Counted from the first letter of the stretch, positions 12,083 to 24,290 are shown. The stretch: 64,000 bases of DNA from Xiphophorus maculatus (GCF_002775205.1 NC_036453.1:5793103-5857102); one strand, 5' to 3'. Notes: a model not told the origin generated them from the sequence alone. A program made the numbers and translations.

Positions 12083-15000
12083 TTGTGAGATGTTGCTCTC
12101 AGAACACCAAAACATCATACATCAGCAGTGAGCTGTCTATGAAGAAGCTCCATTATTGAATTTTGTATTACTTATCTTTTTTCATAATCATAATTAAAGA
12201 ATCTTGAAAATTTAAACACATATGTTTAAATTTAATCCAGGCCTTTCCTGTTCTGTTCAGTTTTTCCACTTGTTCGCACAAAATTTGTTTCTTAAAAGTG
12301 CCTGCTGTCAGAAAAAGGCACCTATTTTTTTGCAAGTTTACCCAAATCAAGGACCAATTATAGCTTCATGTTTGTAGCCCAGTTATCAATAGCAGGTAGC
12401 TGCAGAAAAAGTAACATTTGTACTTTACAGCTTAAATTGTGTGTGTGCCCACAAACATCATCTTTCCTTCACTTTCTGTTTAATAACTTCAGGGAGAGCT
12501 GTGGAGAGCAGATCAAGTTCAACACGTAAAAAACAATCCGAAGTTTTAAAACACTAAACCTGCTCATAAGTGTTCATTTGAAAGTGTCCATGCACAAACA
12601 GAATTAATAGCAAAGTGTATAAAAACACATAAAATCAGTGGGTTTTTTTGTCGACTTCTCACTGTTTTGCAAATTTTAGTGAATATCTCCATTAACAGAA
12701 AGTTGTAGAACGTTTGTCTTGCAAATACATTTGGGTCATTGTTTCGAGAATTAACAAATTTCAACTAAAAGATAAGATTTTAGCTCTACCTTTTCTTCAG
12801 CTGGTTATTCATTTCTGTGTGGTGCATTGTGAAAGTTTAAAAGTAGACAAGTGGCTCCCTCTTGTGGCTGCTAATGCTCACTGTATGAAACAAGCCAGTC
12901 TTCCATTTTGTGAATGTTGAAGCTCTTCCTGGGCTTTTCAAATTAAATTTCTCAAATTAAATGTGGCATTTTATAAAACAGGTGATTGAACAGGCAAGCT
13001 TTATTTACTTTACCCCCATCACTATCGCTTGATTTTTTTATTTTTTTAAATTTTGCTCCAACTTCTATATTTCATTGTTTTTATTTCAAATTTCAAAAGC
13101 CCAGTCAGCCATTGATTCACTTTATTTTCTTTATTGTTTCATTGTTTTTCAGTTAATTTTTGAGGCGCAGCACACCCATCCACACACGACCATGGATTTG
13201 TCCTCCATCACCATAGCAACGACCACATCTGTGTTTTCTTTTTTTGTTTGTTTTTCTGTTTTGTTTTGACATTCCATCTTGACATTGTGCACATGGACCA
13301 AAGACACTGAGGATGATGATGATGGTGAAGCCACAGGAGAGAAAAAGAGTGAAAGATGGTGAGAGAGAGAAATATTCACATCCATCAGTGGCCATCTCAT
13401 TGATTCAGGATCTTTCTATGTGATTTTTGGACATTTTTTTAATAAATATATCTGTTTATTTTAATTTCTTTGTTGTTTTAAATATTTCTGTATTTTTTCT
13501 TTCCTCATTAGCCATCCAAACTGATTAAATCTTGTCAAGCATTGTCATTTCGTGGTACTACAATTTTGAAAATATGGGCAAAATATGTATTTAAAAAAAT
13601 ATATAAAATATAAGAGACACTCAGTTTTTATAGGCCTGACGTTCAAATCGAAGATTAAAAGGTCCTTAACTTTTTTAAAAATGTATGACCCATTTAAAAT
13701 ATTCAGAGGTAATTTGTCTTTTTGTAACCCTGAGGAATTAGTTTAGTATAATCAGTCCCTCATTAGTGAATAATACATTAAAATCTTAGCGTGTCAAGCA
13801 ATAACTGAGTACCTGCATTTAGAGGTACTGACAACTTAACATGTAGTCCTACATCTTAAAACCTATGCAATATTCTAGTGCTGTAAGTCAGTTAATGTAT
13901 GTGAATATTTTCTCGAGCTTATCAAGCTTCCAGTAATATACAAATATGTACTAGTTTTTAATATGATTAATGAATATGATGCAAGAAGCCCATAAGAGGG
14001 TGTACATTATTTGTGAGTGACTTAACTATATTGTAAACCTTGCGTGATTGTTTTGTTTCGCCCGTGGAATCACGACTATGAAGCCAGTAAACATTTAAGC
14101 CTCAACTCGCTGTAGGAGAGTTTACGCTCAGACATGGAGAAGAGAGCAGCTGTATTTACTGTCTGTTGATGCAAATAAATGCAAACCCTCCCTCCGAAAT
14201 GTGAAGCCTCTCTGTGCTCTGATTTGTTTGTCTGCGTTTACTCCTGGGAGATGAGGACGGTGGTGAAACACGGGCAGGTAAAGACGCATTCATCGTGTCT
14301 GCAACCAAAACAGCTGTCAGATGGAGGTGAAGCAGCTGCACGATGTTTGCTCAACGTGTTGCTTTTTCTAACTCAACACTGCATTGTTACCCTGTGCGGT
14401 TTCTCTGTTTGCTAAAGGTGGAGTGCAGTAGTGAAAAGGAGAAGTACAGTGCCTTGAAAACTGAAGCATTTTGTCACTTATTTCACTGCATGTTCTATAT
14501 TTATAATAGGTTTTCAGATAAGTCTAAAATACATGGCATGCATTTGTATTCAGTCAATTTGTAAAACCATCTGTATCAGGTTTCTATCAGCGTTGCCCAT
14601 CTAAAGAATTACACTTTTGCCCATTCTTTGCAAAGTACCTCTAGCTCATTCTGTGAACATCAATTTTAAGATCTTGCCACAGATTCTCTATTACATTTGG
14701 ACTTGCATGATCTGTAACACCAATTTTTAAGTGCTTGATTTTGTGCGAAAATCTTTTTCAGGTTTAGAAACTCTGGGATATATTTGATCCGTTCTACGTC
14801 TGTACCTGGAGTACTTCAGTAATTCTTTAAAACAGACTGAGGAAGTCACCACAGTAATAGATTCTCTGTTTATGCGAATCCCTTGCCAAGTCTATTATTA
14901 TTCTGTGCACCACCTGCAGGGCTGACTGGATCCCTTCCAGCAGCACAATATGTTCGCAGCTCTACGTCGTGTCCTTTAAAGCACCAGGACACTGTGCTAA

Positions 15001-17201
15001 CAAAGCTGAGTGATAATCACTGACGTTCTACAGCAGCTGCTGCTTTCTGCTGCCGTGACGCGTTTCATGGTTCGCTGCAAAATGGAAAGTTAATCCCAGG
15101 TGAAGCCACATCCACGTGCGATTCCACAATGTTACAGACCGCAATTAGCTTGATAAATACCTTAAGAAAAAGATATAGAACTTTTTAAACTTTCTGAATA
15201 CTCTGTAAAGAACAGTTTTTTAAACTTTCTTATTGTAAAGGGGATCATAAGAACTTTTTCTGATTTTATTTTATGATGTAACTGAGTCAGGGGGTGGTGG
15301 CTAAAAAAAACCCAGTTCATAATCAACATTTAAAGCAGCGTTCAGTCTGTAAAAAGAAGAAGCAGGAAAAAAAACAAATTAGGTGTGGCCTTAAATACTT
15401 TATCACTTACTGCATGTCTATTTAATAGTGCAGCCACTAATGTTATTACTGAGTATTGTAATTTAATATGGCTGTACACACAGACTTGATTTATACGTTC
15501 CTATTCTGCTGTAAAGGGCTGTTTCAGTTTTTCTGTTTATTGGAATCTGGACTCATTTTGATCATCTCCAGTTTGAAGGTTTAATTTACTTAAACTGGTC
15601 AGTCCTGAAATTAAATATCTTCAATTAATTCAAAACTATTTAAAATTTTTGAAGAGCATTAAGCTTTGGCATTAGAATCCCATTAGATAAAGTCAAATTT
15701 GCAAATGTTGAAGATACTGTAGGTCATTCATGCAAAAATCCCTACTCCTGCTACTTTAACTTCCTGTGGCAGCCAGCTGTGCTGCAGTTATAATGCTAGC
15801 TTAAATGTGAACTTGGAAAAAGCTAATATTTGGAATCCACTGTGTCACTTTTTTCTGTCTCATAGCATAGAAGCTAACATTTTTATTTCAATTTGTTCAT
15901 GAAAACAAAAACTCCAGTTCAGAATGGGAACATATTTATAGAAAAATGAAATGAAATCCCCCCATTGAGGAATTCCCAAACTCGAGTATTAAGAAACTGA
16001 CTAAATATTAACCATAAATTACACCATAACTGTGCTATTTGTTACAATACCTTAAATAGGACCATTCCATTCCTGAACAAAGGCTGGGAGGAATCAATTG
16101 AGTTTGATTTTCTTCAGATTTATACGATGGTGTCAGCAAGTAAGCACTTTCTTTAACCCACTTCCATTCTTTGAGATTGACAAACTTTTTAAGTTGTAGT
16201 TTATTTGTGGTCAAAAAAAACGTATGATATAGCTGCCTTAGCACACAAATAAAAATATGAAACATCTTTAAGGTTTAGAAAACAGAAATTAGTTCACATT
16301 GCAGACATTATTGCTGTGAGTATTCAGTGTCTGAGCTTCAGAGCTTTGGCAGTGGAGACACAATGTGCATTCAGAAACGACATAAAATGTTGCTTAAATG
16401 GCTGCATTTTTCATCATACTTTGATAAAGTAAAGCTCGTGGCACTGGCTGATCTCTGCCTGATTAAATCAAAACATGTCATCTTGATCCCGAACTTCAGT
16501 CTCGCATTACTTGTGCTCTCACACTGAATACACTTATAAAATACTGAAAACAAAATACCATAAGATTAATCCCCTTTTGTCAATCTAGTGTTGAACTAAT
16601 CTCCCAAAAGGTGCTCATATTTGATATGTAATGTTGCATGAAGGAAATGCATGTTGCAGCATAAAATCCTAAAAAAAATTGCATAATTTAGTAAAACAAA
16701 GTAAAGCTTATATGTGTAAAAGGTTGCGTTTGTAAATAAGGTAAATAAAACATGTTAAGTACAAGTAAGTTTTATATATATATATATACACATAAAAAAA
16801 ACTAAGGCTGGAAAAATATATTTGCAAAAAGCTGAACTTTATCTTAAAGTGCTTTGTGGCTCTGGAGAGAAACCTGAGCACCAAGATGCCTCACATTAAA
16901 AACCTAAATCAGGATTAAGACAAAACTCCTTACAGCTAACGTATTGAATCAGTTCGGCTGATAAGCAAAAACAAACCTCTCTGAAGAGAAACATTTATGT
17001 TTCTTTACAGTTAAGCTTATTAAATTCTCCTCAGTTCCCCCCCAATGTCAGCAAAATAAGAGTTAGCTGGTACCCAAATCCACATTCAATGTGGCTGAAG
17101 AGAAAAGCATAAGAGGAGCTAAAACTAAATAACTGGCTTGTAAATCAGTAACCTCTGGAATCATGAAGCCTGTTAAAAGCTGGATTGTGATTGACGTCCT
17201 G
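12083..17201. other. Convergent intergenic region / 3' UTRs
   Basis: This stretch separates the convergent septin8 and ccni2 genes. It holds the 3' UTRs of both, a Tc1 remnant near 14447-14770, a short (TA)n run at 16773-16788 and otherwise AT-rich unique DNA. No third gene was recognised. A canonical poly(A) hexamer on the - strand occurs at 16200-16205, which would give ccni2 a UTR of about 1 kb, but this is uncertain. Confidence 0.6.
14447..14770 (-). mobile_element. Degenerate Tc1-like transposon (antisense)
   Basis: It begins directly after a TA with CAGTGCCTTGAAAACTGAAG, the typical outer terminal repeat of fish Tc1 elements. TTTGCCCATTCTTTGCAAAG and CTTGCCACAGATTCTCTATT follow, which are antisense to the transposase 3' region. 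The far end is lost and the copy is heavily mutated. Confidence 0.6.
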
Positions 17202-17519
17202 CTAGTTGCCAGCAGGATGCAGCGGCGGGCAGGGAGACACACTTTTCTGCTCAAATTCAAACATTTCTTCTATATCGCTCTCCTCGTTATACAAACGCCT
17301 GAAACCGTCATAGTAGTCATCCAAATCCCCTTGCTCAGTGGCGCCACGCCCTCTTCTGGCCGCCATGTGGCGCTGCGAGGGGCTCCAGACCTGCTGCTGC
17401 TTCTCCTGGATCTGGGAGCTGTCCAGGATGTACACAGCGTTGGCAGGCAGGGAGAACTCCATGCTGTGTAGAAACTCGTCTACAATCTCTTTGCAGTGGA
17501 TGAACTCGGCACTGTCAAC
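17202..17519 (-). CDS. ccni2: ccni2 last coding exon
   Basis: It encodes residues 255-359 ([20 protein letters not shown] to [11 protein letters not shown]) and ends with TAG at 17204-17202. The acceptor is CTCCTCCCAG. It holds the end of the second cyclin fold, a polar linker rich in Gln and Arg, the acidic-aromatic [14 protein letters not shown] motif and the Cys-Pro-rich C-terminus. Confidence 0.93.
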   Translation of the reverse strand, partial: VDSAEFIHCKEIVDEFLHSMEFSLPANAVYILDSSQIQEKQQQVWSPSQRHMAARRGRGATEQGDLDDYYDGFRRLYNEESDIEEMFEFEQKSVSPCPPLHPAGN

Positions 17520-20500
17520 CTGGGAGGAGCAACACAACTGGATCAGGTTGAATGACGGCTCGGAGGTGATTTCTAAAGCGGCATCATGCGTGGGTTTTTA
17601 TTTTTCAATCATTTAATTGGCCTCAAAGAATTAAAATACAAAGCTTCTACGCCTCCATTTAAATAAACTTAACTATTGTTTTTCTGGGTTAATTACAGAG
17701 GTTGGAGCTGCAGAGGAGGCTGATTTAACCAAATATTTCATTTTGTTTTTCTTTAAACAGGAAAGAACACATTTCTTCCATCTGGATGTACCAAATTGTG
17801 CCTCCTTATAAGAGATAAGCAGCAGACCTGCACATTATTTGACAATAATACTGTTAAACACTGCGATAAAAGGCGTGATCCACGGGTCTGTTTTTCTTTT
17901 CCGTTCATTACCTGTGATTCCTGCAATCTGGGACCTTTGGCATTTTGGACAATGTCTTTTGTAACCAGTTTTAGCATCCACTAACTGGCTCGACATTAAA
18001 AACGCAACTTCAACACTTACAGTACATTAAACAATCATTTCACTCCAAACAGTCCTTTGCAATATTGATATTGCGATTAATACATTTGTGACTTATTGTG
18101 CAGCCCCAATAGGACAAACCCTCTGCTATTATTAGCACCTGTGGTAATGAAGTGCAAAAATACCTTTTATTCTAATAGCATAATTTTACAAAAAAATGTT
18201 TTAGAAAAATCCAGCCTTTAGATTTTATTATGATGGAAACAAAGCAACTACATTGAATTTTCTATCAAGTCATTCACAGTAAGAATGACGTAAATGATGC
18301 CAATTTCTCTTATCCTTCCTTTAAAATGGGAAAGACGGGTGAACATGACGTCTAATGAGGCAAATATGTGTTCATCTTTAAAAGTCAAAGCAAAAACTGA
18401 ATTTCCTACAAATTGAAGTTAGATTTTGCACTATTAATTAATTAATCACAAGTTTTTCTGAAACTCAGCTCAATATTTAAACACATTCCTTAATCTCCCA
18501 CTGGGCCTAAGCTGCTCTCTTACCTGAGCTTTTTTCAGTAGGTCGGTGAAGACAGAGAACCAGTCCGGAGTGAGCGCCTCCAGCTCCAAAGTGATGATGG
18601 CCAAGGCCAGCGTGGAGCCCTTGAACTGCCAGAGCTGGTGGCAGGCCATACAGTGCTGCACCTGCCTGGTCCACAACGCCGCCTGGAAGCCTGAGGGGGG
18701 CGTCTTCTGATGCCCAGGCTTCACAGGGATTGCACCGGCAATCGCCCCGGGGTCCATGCTGGAACCGAGACTAAAGGACGGAGCCAGGTGGGGATGGCCA
18801 GAGACGAGAAGGGCATGGAACTGGGAGCAACGAGGAGAAACGAGGCCAAAATGTTAGCATTGTCATTTTCAGTCCTTCTTTTGCCACCTCATAATGTTTA
18901 TTACTATAAAAACCCTTTGATCCAGTCAGCCTAAACTTAAATCTCCTGTCAGTTTACAGTTGGGGATTTTGTAGTCCTCCCAAATTGTTTGTAGAGGGTC
19001 AGTCCAGAAACTGTTCATCTTGCCCCTTTAGAAATCTCCCATTCTGTCTCATGGCCATCCTGTTTGTTTTGTGTTGTCTGTGCAGTGCTTCTCTGTGTTC
19101 TCGATTGTGTGCAGACAGTATAAAACCTAACCTTGTTCTGATCATAGTGTAAAAAAAAAAATCTCCATTTGCTCAGTGAGTCACAAACAGCTTGGGTAAC
19201 ATTTCTTTCAAGCAAAAGGATTTGGAACTCATTTGGTTTACAAGAGAGGAGTTTTTGTTATCTCATATCCTGTCTTTCCTTTATTACTACATTCATGTTG
19301 TGCTTTAGTTTGTCTCTAGCAGAAATAAGCCATGTTTTTAAAAGAAAGTGGAATTGCACTGGGAGGTAAATTCAGTATCGTTGTGCCAAATGAAATGAAG
19401 TTGAACTAAAACTATCTGAAAATCCTCCATTTCTCTGATTAAATATAAACATTTTCGATAGATTTGGCTTTAAAGGATTCATCCACACATGATGGCTGTT
19501 TTTCGACACCATCCAGATGAACGGACCTGATTTTATTTAGATGCACATCAATTTTAATGGCGAATCTGTGAATCTCTGTAAACCTATCAACGTGTCATGG
19601 TGGAGAGTCTGTGACAAATCGCTGTTTTGTACGCAACAGAAAATAACTGTTCAGTATTTAAAAAGGGAATGCAAAGTAATTTCTTCAGGGCAGATGTTTA
19701 CAGTATCGATGTGAGATATTTAAAGTAAAAGTTATTTAAAATATATTTATTTAAAGTAAAAGAGAAAAAAAAAATCTTTATTTTATTATAGTTTTGTTAT
19801 ATTATGGCTCTTTATTTTAGAAGTCCTGGATTTTGTATTATCCACAATAACTCAAATTCAGATCTTGAAAGGTAACAGAGGGGGTTTGGAGTTTGGGAGA
19901 TGAATCCGCTTCTTGATGAAAGGTTTTATGGTTTGTGGCTTTATAGAAAAATATGTCTAAAGTGTTTGCAGACAAATCCAGCGCTTGTACTAAAGGAATG
20001 TAGGTTTTCCCTGTTGGACAATGAGACTGAAACTAACTGGGAATGATGTATGACTAAAAGGTTGATTTTGCAGAAAATGGTAATCAAGATTTTTATCAAA
20101 AGGAGTCGTCTCATTGTAGCACAGTGTGGTCAATATTACAAACTGGCCTGTATTCATAATGCATTCAGCACTGGGCTCAAAGCTGTTGCTCTCTGGGTGA
20201 TTTAAGGTGCCTTGCAGAAGTATTCATATCCCTTGAACTTCAACGTATGTTATTGGGATTCTTTGTGTATAAGGAAACGACTACTTTCAATGTAAAGTCT
20301 AATTGTGAAGATGAAGGAAAATTATGGTTTGCAATTAAAGCTGTAACTATATTATGCATCTTCCAACTTTGCAAATCTGATATTTCTGCTTATTCTTCTT
20401 TGCTAAATAGTCTAAGAGCTGCCAGTTTGGTGTCTAGCTACAAACGATCAGTTAGATTAATGTTGGACTGAATTGGCTGTAGTTTAGGTTTTATTCACAG

Positions 20501-22959
20501 TTTCAGGTCTGCTGAAGCCTCTGGTTGGTTTTCTTCTAGAATTGGCCTGTATTTGACTTTCTCTCAGTTTCCCTGCCCAAACTGAAGAGAAAAAGCAGCT
20601 CACACTCAGCATGATGCTGCCACCTCTACGTTTCACAGTTCAGACAGTATGTTGAGACTGGTGTTCAGGGTTAGATAGTGGTTTGCATGTAAATAATGTG
20701 TTTGAGAGTATAGGTGTCAAATGTACTTCTCAAATTTTTATTAGTTCTTTAGTTATTGATTCTGTTGATCAATACATGAAATCCAGAAAAACAATATAAA
20801 GTTCAAGTAATAAGGACACTTTTGCAAGGCGCTGCCTTTATCTTGAACTCAAATTAAGAAGTCATGCTGACTGTTAACCATCTTCAGATTAATTCTGTTT
20901 AACCTTAAAAGCCTTATGAATACAGCAGCAATGATTTTTAGATGATGGTGTACAGATCCAAGCTGTAGACCTAAAAAATAAACATGATAAACCTGGTTAA
21001 CACAGAAAAACCACACTATGTTGTAAACTGCAGCGTTTGTGCTGCTTGAGGTCTGAAAGCCCAGACAACATCAGCTCATCCAACCCGCCATCTGGTGGCG
21101 ACAGGGTTTATGTTTCCACAATATGGCTGCAGAAAAGTCAGAAGTGCCTTGGCCCAATGCGCAGCAGGCATGCTTTGTTGGTAGCTTGCAAATGCACTCT
21201 TGAAATTTGGAACAAATTGTTTTGCTGCATCCATTTGGTATTAAAAGAATACACTATTTCTGCAAGAAGCTGTTATTGTGTCAGAAAATAGATTTGCTGG
21301 TCTTTTATACCAACAAATGTTTGCTTTTGCGAACCCGTTTTTACTTGAAGTTATAATTTATCAGAAGGTGGGAAATCGAACAATCTCCCATCAGATTTTC
21401 TGACTTGAAGTTTGCATATCAATCAGAACTAGAAATGTAGTTTGCAATTCTAATCACAGGCACATGAAGTCCAGTTAAATAAATGCACAATGTAACTTAG
21501 GACCAACCCTTAAATGTGGAACAGAGAATCTTGAAGCATGATGGTTTGCAATGTCTGCTTTTTGTACTGCTTGTGTTTCACTGTAAGACCACAAGTAACT
21601 GAAATGTTGAGGTCTAATGGGAAAAAAAGAACTATTAATTAATCTGCTGTTCTGTAAACTCACGATGTGAACGAAGTCGACCGGTGTCGCCGTGTACAGA
21701 TCCCAGTGCAGCTTGTCCAGAATGATCCGCTCCATGCGAAGAATCTCCGCTGTCGAAAAGTTGCATCCACTCCGCACCACCAGGTCTTTAACAGAACCAA
21801 TAACCTGTTGCAAACAGACACCAACAGAAGCCAAATAAACATATTGTTTTGAAAATGTGTGAAGTGTTTCTGTGTGTCTATGAAAGAGGTTACCTCGTCT
21901 TCCTCATTGATTTTGGCTGCCAGGACCAGGGAGGTAAAAGCGATGCATTTTAGGTATTTTCTCTGAGCCTTGGGGAAAAGAAAAGTGTTAATTTGGCTCT
22001 AGCTGCTGCCAAATGTGAAAATAATTGGACAAAACAAAATGTACAGCCCTGTAGACAAGGCTGCAGCCATTTACCTTGACAGTGGACAGCAGGCGGTTAA
22101 GGACACACACTCCCAGCGCAAAAGTTTCTGGACAGAACTGAAACAGTCGGTTCATTTCTCCAATCCAAACGATCATTTGCTGGTGTTGGGACAAGGAGAT
22201 GTCAGCACCCTGCCAGATAAAGAAAGGACAAGTGTTGATCATTAGCTGACAGGAAGGGAAAGATTGGTCGCCATGACAATGGCCAGATCTCATGCATTCT
22301 TTCACATGCAGTAAAAAGAAAAAACAACAAAAAACAAAGTATAGCAGAAGTAGAGGGAATGCTCTTGAGAAGCAGACGGAAAGAAAACAAAGTCAAATCA
22401 CCCAAACAATGAGTTCTTACATTAGTAGTGACTTTGCTGGTTTTTACTTGTAACTTCATAATTTATTCAGAAATTGTACATGCCCACCTCTGGTTTTCAT
22501 GTTTGCTCATTTAAATACTATATTGTTAAAATCTTTGATTGTTTTAAACTTTAAAAATGGATAAATCCATGCCGTACATGTACAACAAAAAATGTCAGTT
22601 TGATAACGTTGTAATTTATTGCTACCAGTTAAATTTTTAATCCACTTCCTGACTGAACTAAATCTGTATCAACACACTGCTAGTGATGGCTGGTGTTCAA
22701 TGGGCCAAACACCAGCCATCATTTTACTTAAGGCCCCCAACATCCTTGGGCTGACCTTGCTGACTGGAACTAAAATTCAGTTCTTTGCATGTCTCAAGCA
22801 GAAACAATGGGATCTTTCCCAAATCTGTAATAATTATTAGCTCACCTGAATGCATCCGTTTTTGAAGAGCGGGACCTTCCACAGACGAGCCTCTCTGAGC
22901 AGAGCAGCGTCCAGCAGGCCGAGCAGCCGGCGGCTCTCTGCAGCCACTGGGTTCTTCAT
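17202..22959 (-). CDS. ccni2: Cyclin I family protein, probably cyclin I2 (6 coding exons)
   Basis: This is an atypical cyclin; cyclin I and CCNI2 have been reported to bind CDK5 rather than drive the classical cell cycle. Exons 22959-22846, 22209-22075, 21968-21894, 21804-21664, 18820-18524 and 17519-17202 all join at codon boundaries to give 359 residues. The start is [16 protein letters not shown], equivalent to the MK start of cyclin I, with [11 protein letters not shown] matching its first helix. The first cyclin fold spans about 45-153, with the LAAK lysine at K102 and EEDE after it, and [17 protein letters not shown] and [12 protein letters not shown]. The second fold spans about 156-260 ([19 protein letters not shown]). 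The tail carries [14 protein letters not shown] (321-334) and SPCPPLHP, both found in cyclin I. The length compares with about 370 residues in human CCNI and CCNI2. The choice of ccni2 over ccni rests mainly on the septin 8 neighbour and on [15 protein letters not shown]. Confidence 0.9.
17520..18523 (-). other. ccni2 intron
   Basis: This 1.0-kb intron has no recognisable repeat or exon. Confidence 0.8.
18524..18820 (-). CDS. ccni2: ccni2 exon, second cyclin fold
   Basis: This 297-bp phase-0 exon covers residues 156-254. It starts [20 protein letters not shown] after a GCTCCCAG acceptor, the counterpart of FHAIAVSTRPQ in cyclin I, and ends DLLKKAQ before a GTAAGA donor. The middle, around [20 protein letters not shown], is Gly/Pro-rich and diverges from the PSQHLAVLTKQ region of cyclin I, so this loop looks fast-evolving. 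Confidence 0.92.
18821..21663 (-). other. ccni2 largest intron
   Basis: This 2.8-kb intron holds a Tc1 remnant at about 20208-20680 and otherwise unique AT-rich sequence. Confidence 0.75.
20208..20680 (-). mobile_element. Degenerate Tc1-like transposon (antisense)
   Basis: The outer repeat GTGCCTTGCAGAAGTATTCA followed by TATCCCTTGAACTT is at the left. CTCAGCATGATGCTGCCACC, antisense to the transposase GGSIML region, is near 20605-20625, followed by TTTCACAGTT. The copy is truncated on the right and has no open frame. Confidence 0.65.
21664..21804 (-). CDS. ccni2: ccni2 exon, end of first cyclin fold
   Basis: This 141-bp exon covers residues 109-155, [20 protein letters not shown] to PVDFVHI. 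The core [19 protein letters not shown] is almost invariant in cyclin I proteins. The acceptor is TTTGCAACAG and the donor ATC|GTGAGT. Confidence 0.95.
21894..21968 (-). CDS. ccni2: ccni2 exon with LAAK cyclin-box lysine
   Basis: This small 75-bp exon covers residues 84-108, [19 protein letters not shown] then INEEDE. The lysine of LAAK and the downstream acidic cluster correspond to the cyclin-box positions that contact the CDK. Acceptor CCCCAAG and donor GAG|GTAACC are both acceptable. Confidence 0.93.
22075..22209 (-). CDS. ccni2: ccni2 exon, start of cyclin box
   Basis: This 135-bp exon covers residues 39-83, [20 protein letters not shown] to [28 protein letters not shown] is the cyclin I version of helix 2 of the cyclin box. 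The borders are TCTGGCAG and AAG|GTAAAT. Confidence 0.94.
22210..22845 (-). other. ccni2 intron
   Basis: This 0.6-kb intron has no recognisable element beyond a short dyad around CTGGTGTTC/ACACCAGCC near 22690-22718. Confidence 0.7.
22846..22959 (-). CDS. ccni2: ccni2 first coding exon
   Basis: It encodes residues 1-38, [20 protein letters not shown] to LFKNGCIQ, with donor CAG|GTGAGC. The ATG at 22959-22957 was chosen because MK followed by about 20 residues and then REARLWKV aligns with the cyclin I N-terminus. Upstream in-frame sequence has no earlier ATG within the exon. The 5' edge is uncertain: acceptor-like CAG sites occur 22 and 43 bases upstream of the ATG. Confidence 0.9.
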
Positions 22960-23755
22960 CCCCTCCACAGCACAGGCCAGCCTGCACCCAGCGCTCACAC
23001 ACCTGGCAGGAACATCCCACGGAGGTCACACTTACTTACACTGAACACAACCCTGCCCACGGCTAAATAATTAGTCATATTTTTGATGGCAACGGTAATT
23101 AATGCAATAAATTCATTTTCAAATTGTGTTGGCATTCATATAAACATTAATAATTTATTAAATAAATACTCAAATGTGTGAATTACTACATTAAATTATA
23201 TTCTAAAATCCTATGTATTTTTTTAAAATGTTAATTTAATAAATCTTCTGCTACAATCAAACAAAAGGCTCTGCACAGCCAACTGACTGACAGGCAGCAT
23301 CATTTTTGGATATGCATATTAAATAAATAAATAGTAAAGTTACCAGTCGAGCTTTGCATTTTGTGAAAAATAGAAACATTCATATTCATTTAATTAAAAT
23401 TATTTTAGCTTTCCATATAAACTACTATGCAATTTTATTAATATGATTAATTTTATAGACGAATGCATTTATTTACTAGAATAATTTCCGATTTTATTTA
23501 AATTATAAAGATTTATTAACACCTAATTATTTATCGAACTGATGTACTTCTGGCCTTCAGTAAATCACTACATGCATTGCTTGAGCTGCACTTTTCTTCC
23601 AAACATTGATTTTAATGCAGTTTACAAACGTAAGAACTGAGTTGACTCTTTGGAAGAATCATTGTGTATTTATATGATGCATTATTGTAAAAATTGTGTA
23701 AATATAAATTGTTTACTCTTCAAAACATCCGAGTATGCAGCAGGAAATAACTTAC
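22960..23755 (-). other. ccni2 first intron, AT-rich
   Basis: This is the likely intron between non-coding exon 1 and the first coding exon, including the short 5' UTR part of exon 2. From about 23080 to 23560 the base composition is unusually AT-rich, with many TTTATTAA and AATAAAT words. No repeat family was recognised. Confidence 0.55.
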
Positions 23756-24290
23756 TTTGTTCAAAAAACAACGCCATTTTCAGACTCTGCAGGCAGACAT
23801 GAAGCGATGCAGCAACGTTAAAACCCAAATTTAAGAGATAAAATTAGCCTAAATCTGCGGCGGATGATCACAACACGACTGAATTCTGGCGGAATAATAA
23901 AGTGCAGCTGCTGCAGCTTCCTGCACAGTTACTCCTGCAAACAAACGCATTTAGCTTCCTGTTATTTAGTTGGACTCAGACAGTCTTACCTCTTTGATTT
24001 CAGAAGCAGGCAGTGTCTTGGACGGCGGTTGCATTTATACGGTATTTTTTTTAATCAATCCATATTCACCGAAGACAATAAACCAGCAGTCAACAACAGA
24101 GGGATGGATCTGCTCGGAAAAACAATCTCGGAACAAAATGTATCTCGGAGAGCAGCCGCATTATACCTTTATAATAACAAAAGTAAAACAACGAGTAAAA
24201 GCGCAATAAAGTTCCACAAAGCAGATGATAAAAATAAAAAACAACGCAAAAATAAAAAAAAAGAGCGCAAAAGAAGCAGGAAGCGGAGAT
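23756..24290 (-). other. ccni2: Probable ccni2 5' non-coding exon / leader region
   Basis: On the - strand a perfect donor AAA|GTAAGT ends a candidate exon at 23756. It lies 0.8 kb upstream of the first coding exon and just downstream of the GC-box region. Short upstream open frames start at ATGs 23777-23775 and 23800-23798 and do not continue in frame into the cyclin. The position of the transcription start is not visible. Confidence 0.4.

Noticed and set aside
13260..13400. Acidic/charged stretch (GAT repeats) considered as septin8 terminal exon
   Set aside because: No acceptor in the right phase and an immediate stop in the frame that follows AA|.
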